64,000 nt of DNA from Sulfurospirillum sp. UBA2217 (GTDB lineage: Bacteria > Campylobacterota > Campylobacteria > Campylobacterales > Sulfurospirillaceae). Position 1 is the stretch's first letter; the number at the start of each line of letters is the position of its first letter. This document shows positions 1-9,079 of this stretch, in pieces. The notes beneath the pieces were generated by a model, which was not told the origin of the DNA, did no database searches, and was given only the letters and a program-made list of their open reading frames with translations. Location: positions 62,001-126,000 of the forward strand of contig DCUJ01000010.1 in assembly GCA_002328495.1 (NCBI GenBank), in the 5' to 3' direction. A program made the translations under genes and the position numbers.

Positions 1-1
1 C

Positions 2-1963
2 GCTATAAAATCAAGAGACAAAGGGCTAGAACTACTGTTTGATATTGACAATGATGTACCCATGGGGCTTATAGGCGATCAAATGAGACTCGTCCAGATA
101 CTTGTTAACCTCACTAACAATGGTATAAAATTTACGGATGCTGGCGAAGTTTCCATTAGGATTCATAAGATTGCTAATGATGATGCCACAAGTGTTCGTT
201 TGCGCTTTGATATTAAAGACAGTGGTATTGGTCTGAGTCCACAGCAGTGCAATAATCTCTTTAAGGCCTTTTCTCAAGCGGATTCATCAACATCTCGCAA
301 ATACGGTGGCACGGGACTGGGGCTTACCATTAGCAAACGATTGGTTGAGATGATGGATGGCGAAATCGGAGTCGATAGCACGCTTGGTGTGGGAAGTACC
401 TTTTATTTTACGGCTAAATTTGGTGTCCAAAATGAGCAGAGAAAGCTTAGTGTTAACAACGAAGATGTAAAGGATTTGCGCATACTCGTTGTTGATGATA
501 ACGAAAGTGCTAGAGAAATCTTGCACAATATTTTGTTATTTCTAAAATTTGATGTGACAACCGCCAAAAGTGGTGCTGAGGCATTGGAAAAGCTCGAAAA
601 AGCGCAGTTGGAAAAAAAGCCTTATGGGCTTGTGCTTATTGACTGGATAATGCCAGAGATTGATGGTGTTGAAACCATTAGGCGTATTCGTTTAGATAAT
701 ACGCTAGCGAATACTCCCGCATTTGTCATGGTTACCGCCTATAGTAAAGAAGAGTTACTGGAAAAAACGGTCGGACTCAATATTGATGGCGTTTTAATCA
801 AACCCGTAAGTCCTTCCACGCTACTTGATAGCATACTTAATGCTCTTGGCAAAAAGGTCATACCTCGTACACGAAAGTATGAAAAGCAAGCTGACTACCA
901 AGAGGCGATAAGAATCGTAAAAGGTGCGCATCTGCTTCTTGTTGAAGATAATGTCATGAATCAAGAACTAGCCCTTGAGATACTCCAAGAAGCGGGGCTA
1001 AACGTAGATATTGCCAAAAATGGGGCTGAGGCGGTAGAAAAAGTATTTCAAACGGATTATGATGGTGTTTTGATGGATTGCCAAATGCCTATCATGGATG
1101 GCTTTGAGGCAACGCGTCAGATACGCCTTAATCCACGGTTTGCCAAACTCCCCATACTCGCAATGACTGCCAATGCCATGGCAGGAGATAAGGAAAAATG
1201 TCTTAACGCAGGCATGAATGACCATATCCCAAAACCCATAGATGTGGCGGGATTGTTTTTAACCATGGCGCAATGGATAAAACCAAAAAATCAAACGATG
1301 AACATAGCGACAGATACGCTCAAACAAGAAGAGGTATCTGAAGAAAATCTAGAAATTGAAGGGGTAGATATAAAGAGCGCCCTTGGAAGAGTAGGCGGAA
1401 ATAAAAAACTACTTCTCAAACTTTTGGGACGCTTCACCGAGACGCAAAAGAATGTGGTCGAACGCATCCAGAAGGCATTGGATATAAAAGACATGGAAAG
1501 TGCTACAAGAGAAGCACACACCATAAAAGGACTAGCTGGAAATATAGGTGCAACTTTTTTGTACACATGCGCAGAAAATCTTGAAAAAATCTTGAAAAAT
1601 GGGAAAATTGATACCTTTGGTAATGCTTTAAATACCATGCAAACTGAGCTTGAAAGAGTAATAGAGACGATTTCAAATGCACTTCCAAAGCTTGAAAAAT
1701 TGCCCAAAAAAATTAAGTCAGCTATTGTAGATATGGAGATCTTTCATAAAGACATTAAAGAGCTCGAAACATTACTAACGAGCCTAGATTCAAAATCGGG
1801 GAAAGCTATAGATGAGCTTCTTGAAAGGCTTATCACGTTAGGTCAAGAATCAAATGCACTTAATATCCAAAAACTCATATATGAATTTGAATTTGAAGTG
1901 GCACGTGAGTTTTTATTTGAAGTAGTAAAACAATTAGATTTGCCTTTCAATGGTGATAGTTAG
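2..1963 (+). CDS. Hybrid sensor histidine kinase, 3' part (HATPase-REC-REC-HPt)
   Basis: The frame is open from base 2, so the gene begins before the window and its sensor and His-phosphoacceptor parts are not visible. What is seen is the ATP-binding domain (N-box NLTNNGIKFT near base 107, G1 box DSGIGL near 220, G2 box GGTGLGL near 305). Two receiver domains follow: LVVDDN near 487 with phospho-acceptor Asp in LIDWIMP near 640, and LLVEDN near 935 with Asp in LMDCQMP near 1075. A C-terminal HPt domain carries the phosphorylatable His in AHTIKG near 1516. This is the usual order of a multistep phosphorelay kinase such as BarA or ArcB. About 80 residues with no recognised domain follow the HPt. 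No response regulator is adjacent, so output and stimulus are unknown. Confidence 0.93.
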   Translation, partial: AIKSRDKGLELLFDIDNDVPMGLIGDQMRLVQILVNLTNNGIKFTDAGEVSIRIHKIANDDATSVRLRFDIKDSGIGLSPQQCNNLFKAFSQADSSTSRKYGGTGLGLTISKRLVEMMDGEIGVDSTLGVGSTFYFTAKFGVQNEQRKLSVNNEDVKDLRILVVDDNESAREILHNILLFLKFDVTTAKSGAEALEKLEKAQLEKKPYGLVLIDWIMPEIDGVETIRRIRLDNTLANTPAFVMVTAYSKEELLEKTVGLNIDGVLIKPVSPSTLLDSILNALGKKVIPRTRKYEKQADYQEAIRIVKGAHLLLVEDNVMNQELALEILQEAGLNVDIAKNGAEAVEKVFQTDYDGVLMDCQMPIMDGFEATRQIRLNPRFAKLPILAMTANAMAGDKEKCLNAGMNDHIPKPIDVAGLFLTMAQWIKPKNQTMNIATDTLKQEEVSEENLEIEGVDIKSALGRVGGNKKLLLKLLGRFTETQKNVVERIQKALDIKDMESATREAHTIKGLAGNIGATFLYTCAENLEKILKNGKIDTFGNALNTMQTELERVIETISNALPKLEKLPKKIKSAIVDMEIFHKDIKELETLLTSLDSKSGKAIDELLERLITLGQESNALNIQKLIYEFEFEVAREFLFEVVKQLDLPFNGDS

Positions 1964-2096
1964 AACGTTATATTGGCATTTATTCAATTTTAGAGATTTA
2001 TCATCAACGTGAAGCATCATCTATAAAAGTTAAATTTCAACAAAATTAACTACAACTTCAATTATTGAAAATAAAATCAAAGCCCTTCGAGGTCGT

Positions 2097-2543
2097 GTGA
2101 GCAACACCGCACAAATCTTTAGTGCCAGCCCTGAACTCTTAAAACAGCAGATGAGCTTTATCGGTCATTATCTCAACCACCCAACACTCTCTCCTGCTTT
2201 GTGTGCGTGCATTCGTATGTTGGTTTCCGATAAAAACAGCTGCTCGTATTGCATCGATTTTAACGCATCTTTGCTCATCAACCTTTTCAACTGGACGCCC
2301 AAAGAGGTCGAAGCGATGCGTTCAGACCCATGCAATGCACGGTTGAACGATAAAGAAAAAGCGATGCTTCTCTTTGTTCTCAAAGCCGTACGCACCCCAC
2401 ACGATGTCAATGCCTCAGATGTTCAAGCCTTGCGTGAGCTTGGCTATAACGATGGAGAGATTTTAGATGCAACCAACCACGGTGCACGTATGAGCGCTGT
2501 TGACATCATCTTTAATGCCTTTAAAATCGAAAAAGATTTCTAA
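2097..2543 (+). CDS. AhpD-like / carboxymuconolactone decarboxylase-family protein
   Basis: The 148-residue product is an all-helical AhpD-like protein with a CxxC pair (CSYC, about residues 49-52) in the family position, ending in the typical 'NHGARMSAVDIIFNAF' helix. Family members act as alkylhydroperoxidase-type disulfide reductases or gamma-carboxymuconolactone decarboxylases; the CxxC favours the redox type. The start is doubtful. The GTG at 2097 has no Shine-Dalgarno sequence, and the frame stays open upstream to base 2034, encoding a plausible extension (IENKIKALRGR) from an ATT at 2064. Either a rare start is used or an ATG has been lost. It stands alone between the kinase and the transporter. 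Confidence 0.75.
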   Translation: MSNTAQIFSASPELLKQQMSFIGHYLNHPTLSPALCACIRMLVSDKNSCSYCIDFNASLLINLFNWTPKEVEAMRSDPCNARLNDKEKAMLLFVLKAVRTPHDVNASDVQALRELGYNDGEILDATNHGARMSAVDIIFNAFKIEKDF

Positions 2544-2577
2544 TCGCTTTTACATGTAAGCTTAAAAACAAATAGGG

Positions 2578-2583
2578 TATAAT
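2578..2583 (+). promoter_or_regulatory. TATAAT -10 element for the 2613 transporter
   Basis: GGGTATAATTTT lies 30 bases before the ATG at 2613, a perfect -10 hexamer. Epsilonproteobacterial sigma-70 promoters often lack a clear -35 box, and none is evident here. Confidence 0.55.
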
Positions 2584-2612
2584 TTTCCTAATTCTTTCAA
2601 GGCTTACATGTA

Positions 2613-4196
2613 ATGATTCACAACGAAATTTTCTATCTTTTTGCCATCATCTCCGTTGGCTATATCTTAGGTAACATCAAAATTCGGGGCTTTTCGCTTG
2701 ATTTTACGGCGATGCTCTTGGTTGCGCTGATTGCGGGACACTTTGGCATGGTCATCTCTGAAGATTTTCAGTTTTTTGGATTGGCAATTTTTATCTACGC
2801 CGTGGGACTTCAATCGGGTCCTGGTTTTTTTGACACCATTAAAAATGAAGGCATCAAGCTCAACCTCATCGCGTTTGGCTTGCTGTTGCTTGTCTTTGTG
2901 AGCATCTTTGCCACTGGAAAAATGCTCTCCATGCCGACCACCCTCATCGATGGTATTTTTACAGGAGCCCTCACGTCTGTTCCCGCGCTTGCCGCTGCCC
3001 TTGAAATCAAAGACAGCCCGAATATCTCGGTTATCTTTGGTGTGGTTTACCCCTTTTGTATCGTAGCAACCATCTTTTTTATCCGCTTTTTACCACTCTT
3101 GTTTGGTGCGGATATCGCCAAAGAAGTCGAAGAGTATGAAGCAGAACAAAAGAGCCGCTATCCCGATATTTTCACGCGCAATTTTCGCATCACGAATGAA
3201 AATTTTAAAACGGGTGAGATTAAAAAGTCGCAAATTGAGAGCATGACTTCGACGGTGATTGAGCGCATCGCCTCCAATGAAGCCATTGATTTTGAAGCCG
3301 ATGACACGGTTTTGCGCTTCGATGATATCATCCGTGTTTCAGGAACCGAAGAGCAGATGACGAACCTTAGCCTTATTTTGGGGCAAGAGTTTAGTGAAGA
3401 GCACGAATTTCATGACAATATGAAAGTCTTTAGACTGCTTACCACCAACAAGGACATCGTGGGAAAGAAAATTGGCAGCATCAAAGAGCTCAAATCTTTG
3501 CGTGCCGTGATTACAAAGGTCCGACGTGCGGGCATCGATATTCCCTCATACCCCAACTTAACCTTACGCCTTGGTGACAAACTCTACGTTGTCGCCCCCG
3601 AAGTTTACAGCGAACGTGTGACAAAACTTATCGGAAATGACCTTTTAAAATACCCCGCTGCAGACTTCTTACCCATCTCTTTAGGGGTCGTTTTTGGGAT
3701 TTTGCTAGGAAGTATTCCTTTTTCACTCCCTTACGTTGGCTCGATTAAACTTAGCTTCGTAGGCGGCATCCTCATCAGTGCGCTCGTTCTGGGACGTTTA
3801 GGACGCGTAGGCCCTGTCGTGTGGAATCTCTCTCCTCACTCTACCACGCTCTTAAAAACCTTGGGACAACTCATCTTTATCGCCGCCATCGGCACGAACG
3901 CGGGCAAATACCTCGTAGAGTCCTTGGAAAAACACGGCTTTACCCCCGTACTTGTAGCCCTTTTTGGGCTTTTGGTCTCTTTGAGCATCGTCGCATTTAT
4001 CTGTCGCAAAGTCTTAAAAATGAACATCTTAAACATCATGGGACTTCTCTCAGGTGCGATGACATCGACCCCATCCCTTACCATGGCCAACAACATCACC
4101 AAGACCGATTACCCCGCCATTGCGTATGCCGCTGTGTACCCCATGGGGCTGGTCGTTGTTATCGTCTTGGCACAACTGGGCTTAAAGATTATGTGA
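2613..4196 (+). CDS. AspT/YidE/YbjL-family transporter with two TrkA-C domains
   Basis: The 527-residue membrane protein has two hydrophobic halves, about residues 1-175 and 350-527. Each half carries the duplicated motif of the aspartate:alanine exchanger/YidE/YbjL family (TGALTSVPALAAA and SGAMTSTPSLTMA). Between them lie two soluble TrkA-C (RCK_C) ligand-binding domains, about 205-260 and 285-335. Members of the family with known function exchange amino or dicarboxylic acids; the substrate here is unknown. The ATG at 2613 shares its A with the last base of a TTACATGTAA palindrome. The stop codon overlaps the start of the next gene (TGATG), suggesting translational coupling. Confidence 0.85.
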   Translation: MIHNEIFYLFAIISVGYILGNIKIRGFSLDFTAMLLVALIAGHFGMVISEDFQFFGLAIFIYAVGLQSGPGFFDTIKNEGIKLNLIAFGLLLLVFVSIFATGKMLSMPTTLIDGIFTGALTSVPALAAALEIKDSPNISVIFGVVYPFCIVATIFFIRFLPLLFGADIAKEVEEYEAEQKSRYPDIFTRNFRITNENFKTGEIKKSQIESMTSTVIERIASNEAIDFEADDTVLRFDDIIRVSGTEEQMTNLSLILGQEFSEEHEFHDNMKVFRLLTTNKDIVGKKIGSIKELKSLRAVITKVRRAGIDIPSYPNLTLRLGDKLYVVAPEVYSERVTKLIGNDLLKYPAADFLPISLGVVFGILLGSIPFSLPYVGSIKLSFVGGILISALVLGRLGRVGPVVWNLSPHSTTLLKTLGQLIFIAAIGTNAGKYLVESLEKHGFTPVLVALFGLLVSLSIVAFICRKVLKMNILNIMGLLSGAMTSTPSLTMANNITKTDYPAIAYAAVYPMGLVVVIVLAQLGLKIM

Positions 4197-4672
4197 TGCA
4201 GATGTCCACCTTAACCCACAATCAGTGGCTGGATGGATACATTTTAAGCAAAGAATTGGCTCTAAAAGCAGGCATCTCGTCCAATGCCTACCGCTACTGG
4301 AAAGATGTGGAAGCGGCAAAATTTGATGATGCACGGGTGGTTTTTTTACGCAAAGAAAGCATCTTGCCCAAGTATAAAACACTCATCAAAGAGTGCACCA
4401 ACCTAACAGGGATGGTACAGTCTCAAGCCTTTTGCAAATACACAGGACTTGCCCCCTCACACCTCATCGAACACAACAACTCCTGCATCTACAAAATGCT
4501 AGACATCATCGATGTGTGCGATGTCAAATTGGTCAACCTTAAAAAATTTTACGATGATTTAGAACTTGACTACCACTACCACATCTACATCGAAAAATGC
4601 AAATATTTTGGTCCCTCTCCGTTTGAGAAAAAAATCAATTTAAGCAATGGAATTTGCGTGGGATACTATTAA
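4196..4672 (+). CDS. Unknown protein with an HTH-like N-terminus
   Basis: The 158-residue product is not recognised. It is read from the ATG at 4196, which shares its A with the transporter's TGA; a second in-frame ATG at 4202 is equally possible. The N-terminal stretch LSKELALKAGISSNAYRYWK resembles a short helix-turn-helix, and the rest is charged with scattered Cys and Tyr. There is no signal peptide or membrane segment. Coupling to the transporter suggests a related role, possibly regulation, but that is inference. Confidence 0.6.
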   Translation: MQMSTLTHNQWLDGYILSKELALKAGISSNAYRYWKDVEAAKFDDARVVFLRKESILPKYKTLIKECTNLTGMVQSQAFCKYTGLAPSHLIEHNNSCIYKMLDIIDVCDVKLVNLKKFYDDLELDYHYHIYIEKCKYFGPSPFEKKINLSNGICVGYY

Positions 4673-4716
4673 TTGCCACGTAAGCACAAAATAGCTATAC
4701 TTTCAGCCTCTTTATT

Positions 4717-4804
4717 GGGCAGATGGGAGAGTGGTTTAATCCAGTCGCCTGGAACGCGGCCGTAGGTAACACTACCGGGGGTTCGAATCCCCCTCTGCCC
4801 GCCA
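4717..4804 (+). tRNA. tRNA-Ser(GGA)
   Basis: The 88-base gene has an acceptor stem GGGCAGA/TCTGCCC, an anticodon stem GTCGC/GCGGC around loop CTGGAAC (anticodon GGA), and a long class II variable arm. The T-arm is GGGGG TTCGAAT CCCCC and the CCA end is encoded. The anticodon and long variable arm make this tRNA-Ser. Confidence 0.95.
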
Positions 4805-4986
4805 TTTACCTCGCAAATATCGACCAGATGGCTCTTCTTATTTTTCGCAACTTCAAAAATCTATCCACTATGACAATTTTTCAAAAAACAAAAAAAGCAA
4901 CCACAAAATTGTGCTACTTGGAGATTGTATAAAGTCTTCATTTTTGCCTTTGTTTTAGCTGCTTTTGAATAATATACCCTTTTATT

Positions 4987-5325
4987 TTGAAATGCTTTGA
5001 TAAGGATTGTATTATTTTAGAAAATTTATACCTGCTCAAATATAGAGATGACACTATGTTTACGATTGCACTTACAGATAAAAATCATCCTATTTTCAAA
5101 GCCCATTTTCCAAACAATCCCATATTGCCAGGGTTTATTCTTTTAGATCTGAGTGCAAGAATATTAAATATAGAAATTATAAGTATCAAAAAAGTAAAAT
5201 TTCTCTCTATGATTGAGCCTAATAGTATTTTAGATTTTTATATTCAAGAAAAAGATAACATTATAAAGATTATCGTTAAAAACTATGAACAGAAAGTAGC
5301 AGAAATATCCTATGAAAAAAGATGA
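4987..5325 (+). CDS. ApeI/FabZ-like hotdog 3-hydroxyacyl-ACP dehydratase
   Basis: The 112-residue product is a single hotdog domain with the FabZ signature HPxFxxHFPxxPxxPGF (about residues 34-50). The catalytic His is present; the usual helix Glu is replaced by Asp (LLDLSA). Such enzymes remove water from 3-hydroxyacyl-ACP to give the trans-2-enoyl intermediates that make up a polyene. The TTG start at 4987 has no clear ribosome-binding site; ATG at 5056 would cut into the fold, so TTG is preferred. It is the first gene of the plus arm of the APE-type cluster and overlaps the next gene by 14 bases. Confidence 0.75.
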   Translation: MKCFDKDCIILENLYLLKYRDDTMFTIALTDKNHPIFKAHFPNNPILPGFILLDLSARILNIEIISIKKVKFLSMIEPNSILDFYIQEKDNIIKIIVKNYEQKVAEISYEKR

Positions 5326-6019
5326 CATTATCGTTATTGTACCTACGTACAATAACCCTCTAACGATTGAAAATGTAGCCAAAGATATTTTAAATCATGG
5401 CTATCGTGTCATTATCATTGATGATGGCTCAGACACAAAAGTAGAAGACAGTATCCCTTGGCGCGATGATAAACTAAGCATTGTTCGACATCCTTATAAC
5501 AAGGGCAAAGGTGAAGCCATAACCACAGGAGCCAAAGAAGCTCAAAAAAAAGGTTATGCTTATTTTGTGAGTATTGATGGGGATGGGCAACATCTTGCTT
5601 CACAAATAGAAAAAATCATTGAACAGTGCGATGGAGAACATCAAATTATTATAGGGGCTCGAAATTTTGATATCAATCATGTTCCTAATGGTTCAAAATT
5701 TGGACGCTGGTTTAGTAATTTTTGGGCGTGTTGGGATACTGAACAAACCATTACCGATTCACTCTCGGGTTTTAGGCTCTATCCTGTATCTATTTTGGAT
5801 CTTATTATTCAAACTAGGCGTTTTGATTGGGAAATGGAAGTGTTGGTCAAGCATGCGTGGAAAGGTCGACTGATAAAGGAAGTTACCATAGAGTGTTATT
5901 ATCCTACTCCTGAAGAACGGGTAAGTCATTTTAAAAAGTTTTGGGACACAGCCGCCATCGTGATGGTGCATGTTAAGCTTCTGCCTTGGAAATCCTTTTT
6001 AAAGAAAAAGTATCAATGA
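5312..6019 (+). CDS. Family 2 glycosyltransferase (APE cluster)
   Basis: This 235-residue GT-A-fold enzyme has the nucleotide-sugar binding strand VIVPTYNN near the N-terminus, IIDDGSD near residue 37, GKGEAITTG near 66 and the metal-binding DGDGQH near 87. It resembles dolichyl-phosphate-mannose-synthase-like GT2 enzymes and has no C-terminal membrane anchor. In APE-type clusters a GT2 plus an acyltransferase are thought to build the glycolipid-like anchor for the polyene. It overlaps both neighbours, and its TGA lies within the next gene's ATGA. Confidence 0.85.
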   Translation: MKKDDIIVIVPTYNNPLTIENVAKDILNHGYRVIIIDDGSDTKVEDSIPWRDDKLSIVRHPYNKGKGEAITTGAKEAQKKGYAYFVSIDGDGQHLASQIEKIIEQCDGEHQIIIGARNFDINHVPNGSKFGRWFSNFWACWDTEQTITDSLSGFRLYPVSILDLIIQTRRFDWEMEVLVKHAWKGRLIKEVTIECYYPTPEERVSHFKKFWDTAAIVMVHVKLLPWKSFLKKKYQ

Positions 6020-6882
6020 GTACACAACAAAGAGGAAGTGGGTGGAGCATTCGGCTAGTCTTTAATTTTTACCGACTTTTTGGGTATTCCTTTATCTATT
6101 ATTTAATGTACCCCGTAACTTTTTTTTACTTTCTTGTGGCGACCAATGTCAAAGCTGCTTTGAGGGATTATTATCACCATATCCAGCAACCGTTTAATAA
6201 CCGTGTTTATTTTCACCATTTACGCCATTTTGCGATTACCATGTGTGATCGCTTTGTTTCAAAAACGAGTCCACAAGATTATTTATTTGAAATTGAAAAT
6301 GAAGCTGGTTTAATGCGTGAATTACATAAAGGCTGTATTGTTCTTTTATCCCATTTTGGTGGATGGGCAACTGCTGGAAATTGCTTTACAGACCTAAAAA
6401 TTAACATCGTTATGCAAGAAGTTCTTTTAAGTGAAATCAAGAAGATAGAAGAAGCCTTACCCCAATCAAATACGAATATTAACATCATAGACCTCTCCAG
6501 AGGGGGTATGAGTGTATCTTTAGAAATTGCAGCAGCCCTCTCAAAAAATGAAATTGTAGCAATGATGGGAGACCGCGCAACGCATGCTAAAAATACTCAA
6601 TCCATTCATTTTTTTGGGCAAGAAGCAAATTTTAATAAAAATCCTTTTCTTATCGCGTACAAAACCGAAAAGCCTTTGATTGGGCTGACATTTATTTATC
6701 AAAGACCACAATGTTACCAGCTTCAGTTTACAACCATTCGAATGAATAAAAATAACCCTCAAGAAGATGAAATACAACACGCCATGCAAGCGTATGGTGA
6801 TTTTTTCGCTTCATCGGTCAAAAACCATCCAGAACAATGGTTTAATCTTTATTATTTTTGGAAAGAGAGAAGATGCAATTAA
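6016..6882 (+). CDS. LpxL/HtrB-like acyltransferase (APE cluster)
   Basis: The 288-residue protein has an N-terminal hydrophobic segment (about residues 15-45) followed by a lauroyl/myristoyl acyltransferase-like domain. The HxxxxD-type motif appears as 'LLSHFGGWATAG' near residue 110, and MMGDRA near 185 matches the second conserved block. The start at 6016 is chosen because it forms an ATGA overlap with the glycosyltransferase; an upstream ATG at 5986 would add ten residues inside the preceding gene. It likely transfers an acyl, possibly aryl-polyene, chain to a membrane lipid acceptor. The acceptor is not known. Confidence 0.82.
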   Translation: MSTQQRGSGWSIRLVFNFYRLFGYSFIYYLMYPVTFFYFLVATNVKAALRDYYHHIQQPFNNRVYFHHLRHFAITMCDRFVSKTSPQDYLFEIENEAGLMRELHKGCIVLLSHFGGWATAGNCFTDLKINIVMQEVLLSEIKKIEEALPQSNTNINIIDLSRGGMSVSLEIAAALSKNEIVAMMGDRATHAKNTQSIHFFGQEANFNKNPFLIAYKTEKPLIGLTFIYQRPQCYQLQFTTIRMNKNNPQEDEIQHAMQAYGDFFASSVKNHPEQWFNLYYFWKERRCN

Positions 6883-8393
6883 CCCTAGACTCAAGACACA
6901 TTACTTTAGATGAAATCATTAACGCTACATCGGTTGATATTTCACAAGACCCCACATTTGAAACACGCTTTTCTCTTGGACATACCTTTTTAATGAATGA
7001 AATCAAAAAAGGCAAACCTATTTATGGGGTTACCACGGGTTATGGCGCAAGTGGCAAGAATTATCTGACCTATGAGCAAAGTGCGATTTTGCAGCAAAAC
7101 TTGTATCGCTTTCACGGGTGTGGTGTGGGAGAGCCTCTTAGCCATGAGATAGCACGTTATATGGTTATCATTAGACTTATTTCTCTTTCAAAAGGTAGGT
7201 CAGGTATCTCTTACACCCTTTTGCAAAGGCTTGAACTTTTACTCAAACATGATATCATCCCTATTATTCCTTCTTTAGGTTCGGTGGGTGCAAGTGGTGA
7301 TTTGACACCCCTTTCTTATATCGCTGCTGTTATTGCGGGGGAGAGAGAAGTTTGGTATGAAGGAAAAACGCGCAATGCTGTTGATGTTTATACACAACTT
7401 GGTATTGCCCCCTATATTTTCAAACCTAAAGAAGCACTTGCTATTATGAATGGAACTGCTTCGATGAGTGCGATTGCACTCTCTTCGCTCACAAAATTTA
7501 CAACGATTTTAGAAAGTATGGAATCTTTTGTGAGTGCTATGTTTGAACTTCTTTTAAGTGATACAACGCCACTGGATAGTTTTGTTCACGAATCCAAACC
7601 TTTCACAGGACAAATCAAGACAGCGCATGCCATTAAAACAAAACTTGAAGGTTCTAAGCTCACACATGGCAGAGATGATAGATACGATAAATTTTTTGCA
7701 GATAATGAACTGAACATTCAAGATACCTATTCTATCCGTTGTGCGCCACAAGTACTCGGTGTCGTTAGGGATAACTTGGAAATTTCAAAAAATTGGGTAG
7801 AACAAGAGATTAATTCGGTGAATGACAATCCACTCATCGATGGCGAAAATCAAAAAATTTATACTTCGGGTAATTTTTATGGTGGCTATGTGGCACATGC
7901 TATGGACACCCTTAAAATCTGTGCTGCCAATGTGGCCGATTTATTGGATAAAGAGTTTGCTTTGTTGGTTGACCATAAATTCAATCGAGGGATTGGCGAA
8001 AACATTAAGCTCTCTCGTGAGCCTTATTTTCACGGTTTTAAAGCCATGCAAATCACCCTTAGTTCACTCAGTGCCGATGTCATTAAAAACACCACAGCCG
8101 CATCCATTCACTCGCGCTCTACAGAATCCATGAATCAAGACAAAGTAAGCATGGGCACAACGGCGGCACTTGATTTTGCGAAGATGTTGGAGCCGTTAGA
8201 ATTAATGCTTAGTATTGCGTTTATGGGTGTTGCTCAAGCAGTGGACATTAGAGGAAAAGAGTTGGTTTCTCCCACTTTGTTAAAACATTACCATAGCATA
8301 CGAGAATCTGCCAATCCTCTTTTAGAAGATCGAAGAATGGATGTAGAGATATTACGCGTGAGAAGTATCCTTCAAGCGGGGAAATTAGCATGA
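6873..8393 (+). CDS. HAL/PAL/TAL-family aromatic amino acid ammonia-lyase
   Basis: The 506-residue product is a full-length member of the MIO-prosthetic-group ammonia-lyases. GASGDLTPL near residue 138 contains the Ala-Ser-Gly that cyclises to MIO, and NDNPL and the Tyr of GVTTGYGASG are present. At the substrate-selectivity site (NLYRFHGCGVG, about 78-88) the pair is Phe-His, unlike the Ser-His of histidine lyases. No hut genes are nearby. In context it probably makes cinnamate or p-coumarate as the aryl starter, as tyrosine ammonia-lyase does for flexirubins. ATG 6873, preceded by GAGAGA, is preferred over 6858. It overlaps both neighbours. Confidence 0.85.
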   Translation: MQLTLDSRHITLDEIINATSVDISQDPTFETRFSLGHTFLMNEIKKGKPIYGVTTGYGASGKNYLTYEQSAILQQNLYRFHGCGVGEPLSHEIARYMVIIRLISLSKGRSGISYTLLQRLELLLKHDIIPIIPSLGSVGASGDLTPLSYIAAVIAGEREVWYEGKTRNAVDVYTQLGIAPYIFKPKEALAIMNGTASMSAIALSSLTKFTTILESMESFVSAMFELLLSDTTPLDSFVHESKPFTGQIKTAHAIKTKLEGSKLTHGRDDRYDKFFADNELNIQDTYSIRCAPQVLGVVRDNLEISKNWVEQEINSVNDNPLIDGENQKIYTSGNFYGGYVAHAMDTLKICAANVADLLDKEFALLVDHKFNRGIGENIKLSREPYFHGFKAMQITLSSLSADVIKNTTAASIHSRSTESMNQDKVSMGTTAALDFAKMLEPLELMLSIAFMGVAQAVDIRGKELVSPTLLKHYHSIRESANPLLEDRRMDVEILRVRSILQAGKLA

Positions 8394-9079
8394 AAAAAGT
8401 CTTGGTGACAGGTGCTACTGGAAGTCTTGGCGCTGCGATTGTTCGCTACTTTGCCCAAAATGGCTACTTTGTCTATATCCACTATAAAAGTCAAAAAGAA
8501 AAAGCCCTTGCCCTTTTAGAAGAGATAGAACACGGTGAAATTTTACAATTTGACATCACCCAAAAAGAAGAAGTCAAACAGGCATTGGAATCTTTACATG
8601 TAAATGTTCTCGTGAACAATGCAGGCATTACCAAAGACAAACTGTTTTTCTTTATGGAAGATGAAGACTGGAGTGAGGTGATGGATGCGAATCTTAACAG
8701 TCTTTTTTATGCTACCAAGCACATTTTGCCCCATATGATTAAAGAAAAAGCTGGCTCTATCATTAATGTCTCTTCTATTTCTGGGCTGGTTGGGAATGGT
8801 GGACAGGTCAACTACTCGACGACCAAAGGTGGCATTATCGCCTTTACCAAATCCTTATGTGCAGAAGTTGCTCGCTACAACATTCGTGTCAATGCGGTCG
8901 CCCCAGGAGTGATTGAATCGGAGATGATCCACGCTGTGGATAAAAACATCACCAACATGATTCCGTGCAAACGGTTAGGTCGTCCCGAAGAGGTCGCCGA
9001 GGTTGTCTTTTTTTTGGGCGATAAAGCAACCTATGTGAACGGCGAAGTGATTAATATTAGCGGCGGAATGGTCAGATAG
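8390..9079 (+). CDS. FabG-like 3-oxoacyl-ACP reductase (ApeQ-like)
   Basis: The 229-residue short-chain dehydrogenase has the cofactor motif TGATGSLG at residues 6-13, VNNAGIT near 78, the catalytic Ser in NVSSISG and YxxxK in NYSTTKGG near 140. It reduces 3-oxoacyl-ACP to the hydroxy intermediate that the two cluster dehydratases act on. It starts within the lyase's last codons (ATGA) and its TAG shares a base with the next GTG start. A TTACATGTAA palindrome at 8594 encodes Leu-His-Val in a surface loop. Confidence 0.9.
   Translation: MKKVLVTGATGSLGAAIVRYFAQNGYFVYIHYKSQKEKALALLEEIEHGEILQFDITQKEEVKQALESLHVNVLVNNAGITKDKLFFFMEDEDWSEVMDANLNSLFYATKHILPHMIKEKAGSIINVSSISGLVGNGGQVNYSTTKGGIIAFTKSLCAEVARYNIRVNAVAPGVIESEMIHAVDKNITNMIPCKRLGRPEEVAEVVFFLGDKATYVNGEVINISGGMVR

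Noticed and set aside
3821..4195. Upstream part of the frame that leads into the 4196 gene
   Set aside because: It is the out-of-frame shadow of the transporter gene; the real product starts at the ATG that overlaps the transporter stop.
4723..4932. Open frame covering the tRNA-Ser region
   Set aside because: It lies over the tRNA gene and the AT-rich sequence after it, with no ribosome-binding site; the tRNA structure explains the DNA.
6873..8393. Histidine utilisation gene hutH
   Set aside because: The selectivity residues are not Ser-His, no hutU, hutI or hutG is nearby, and the gene overlaps polyene-cluster genes on both sides.
8390..9079. Housekeeping fatty-acid fabG
   Set aside because: It overlaps the lyase and the small membrane protein of the APE cluster, so it is more likely the dedicated ketoreductase.
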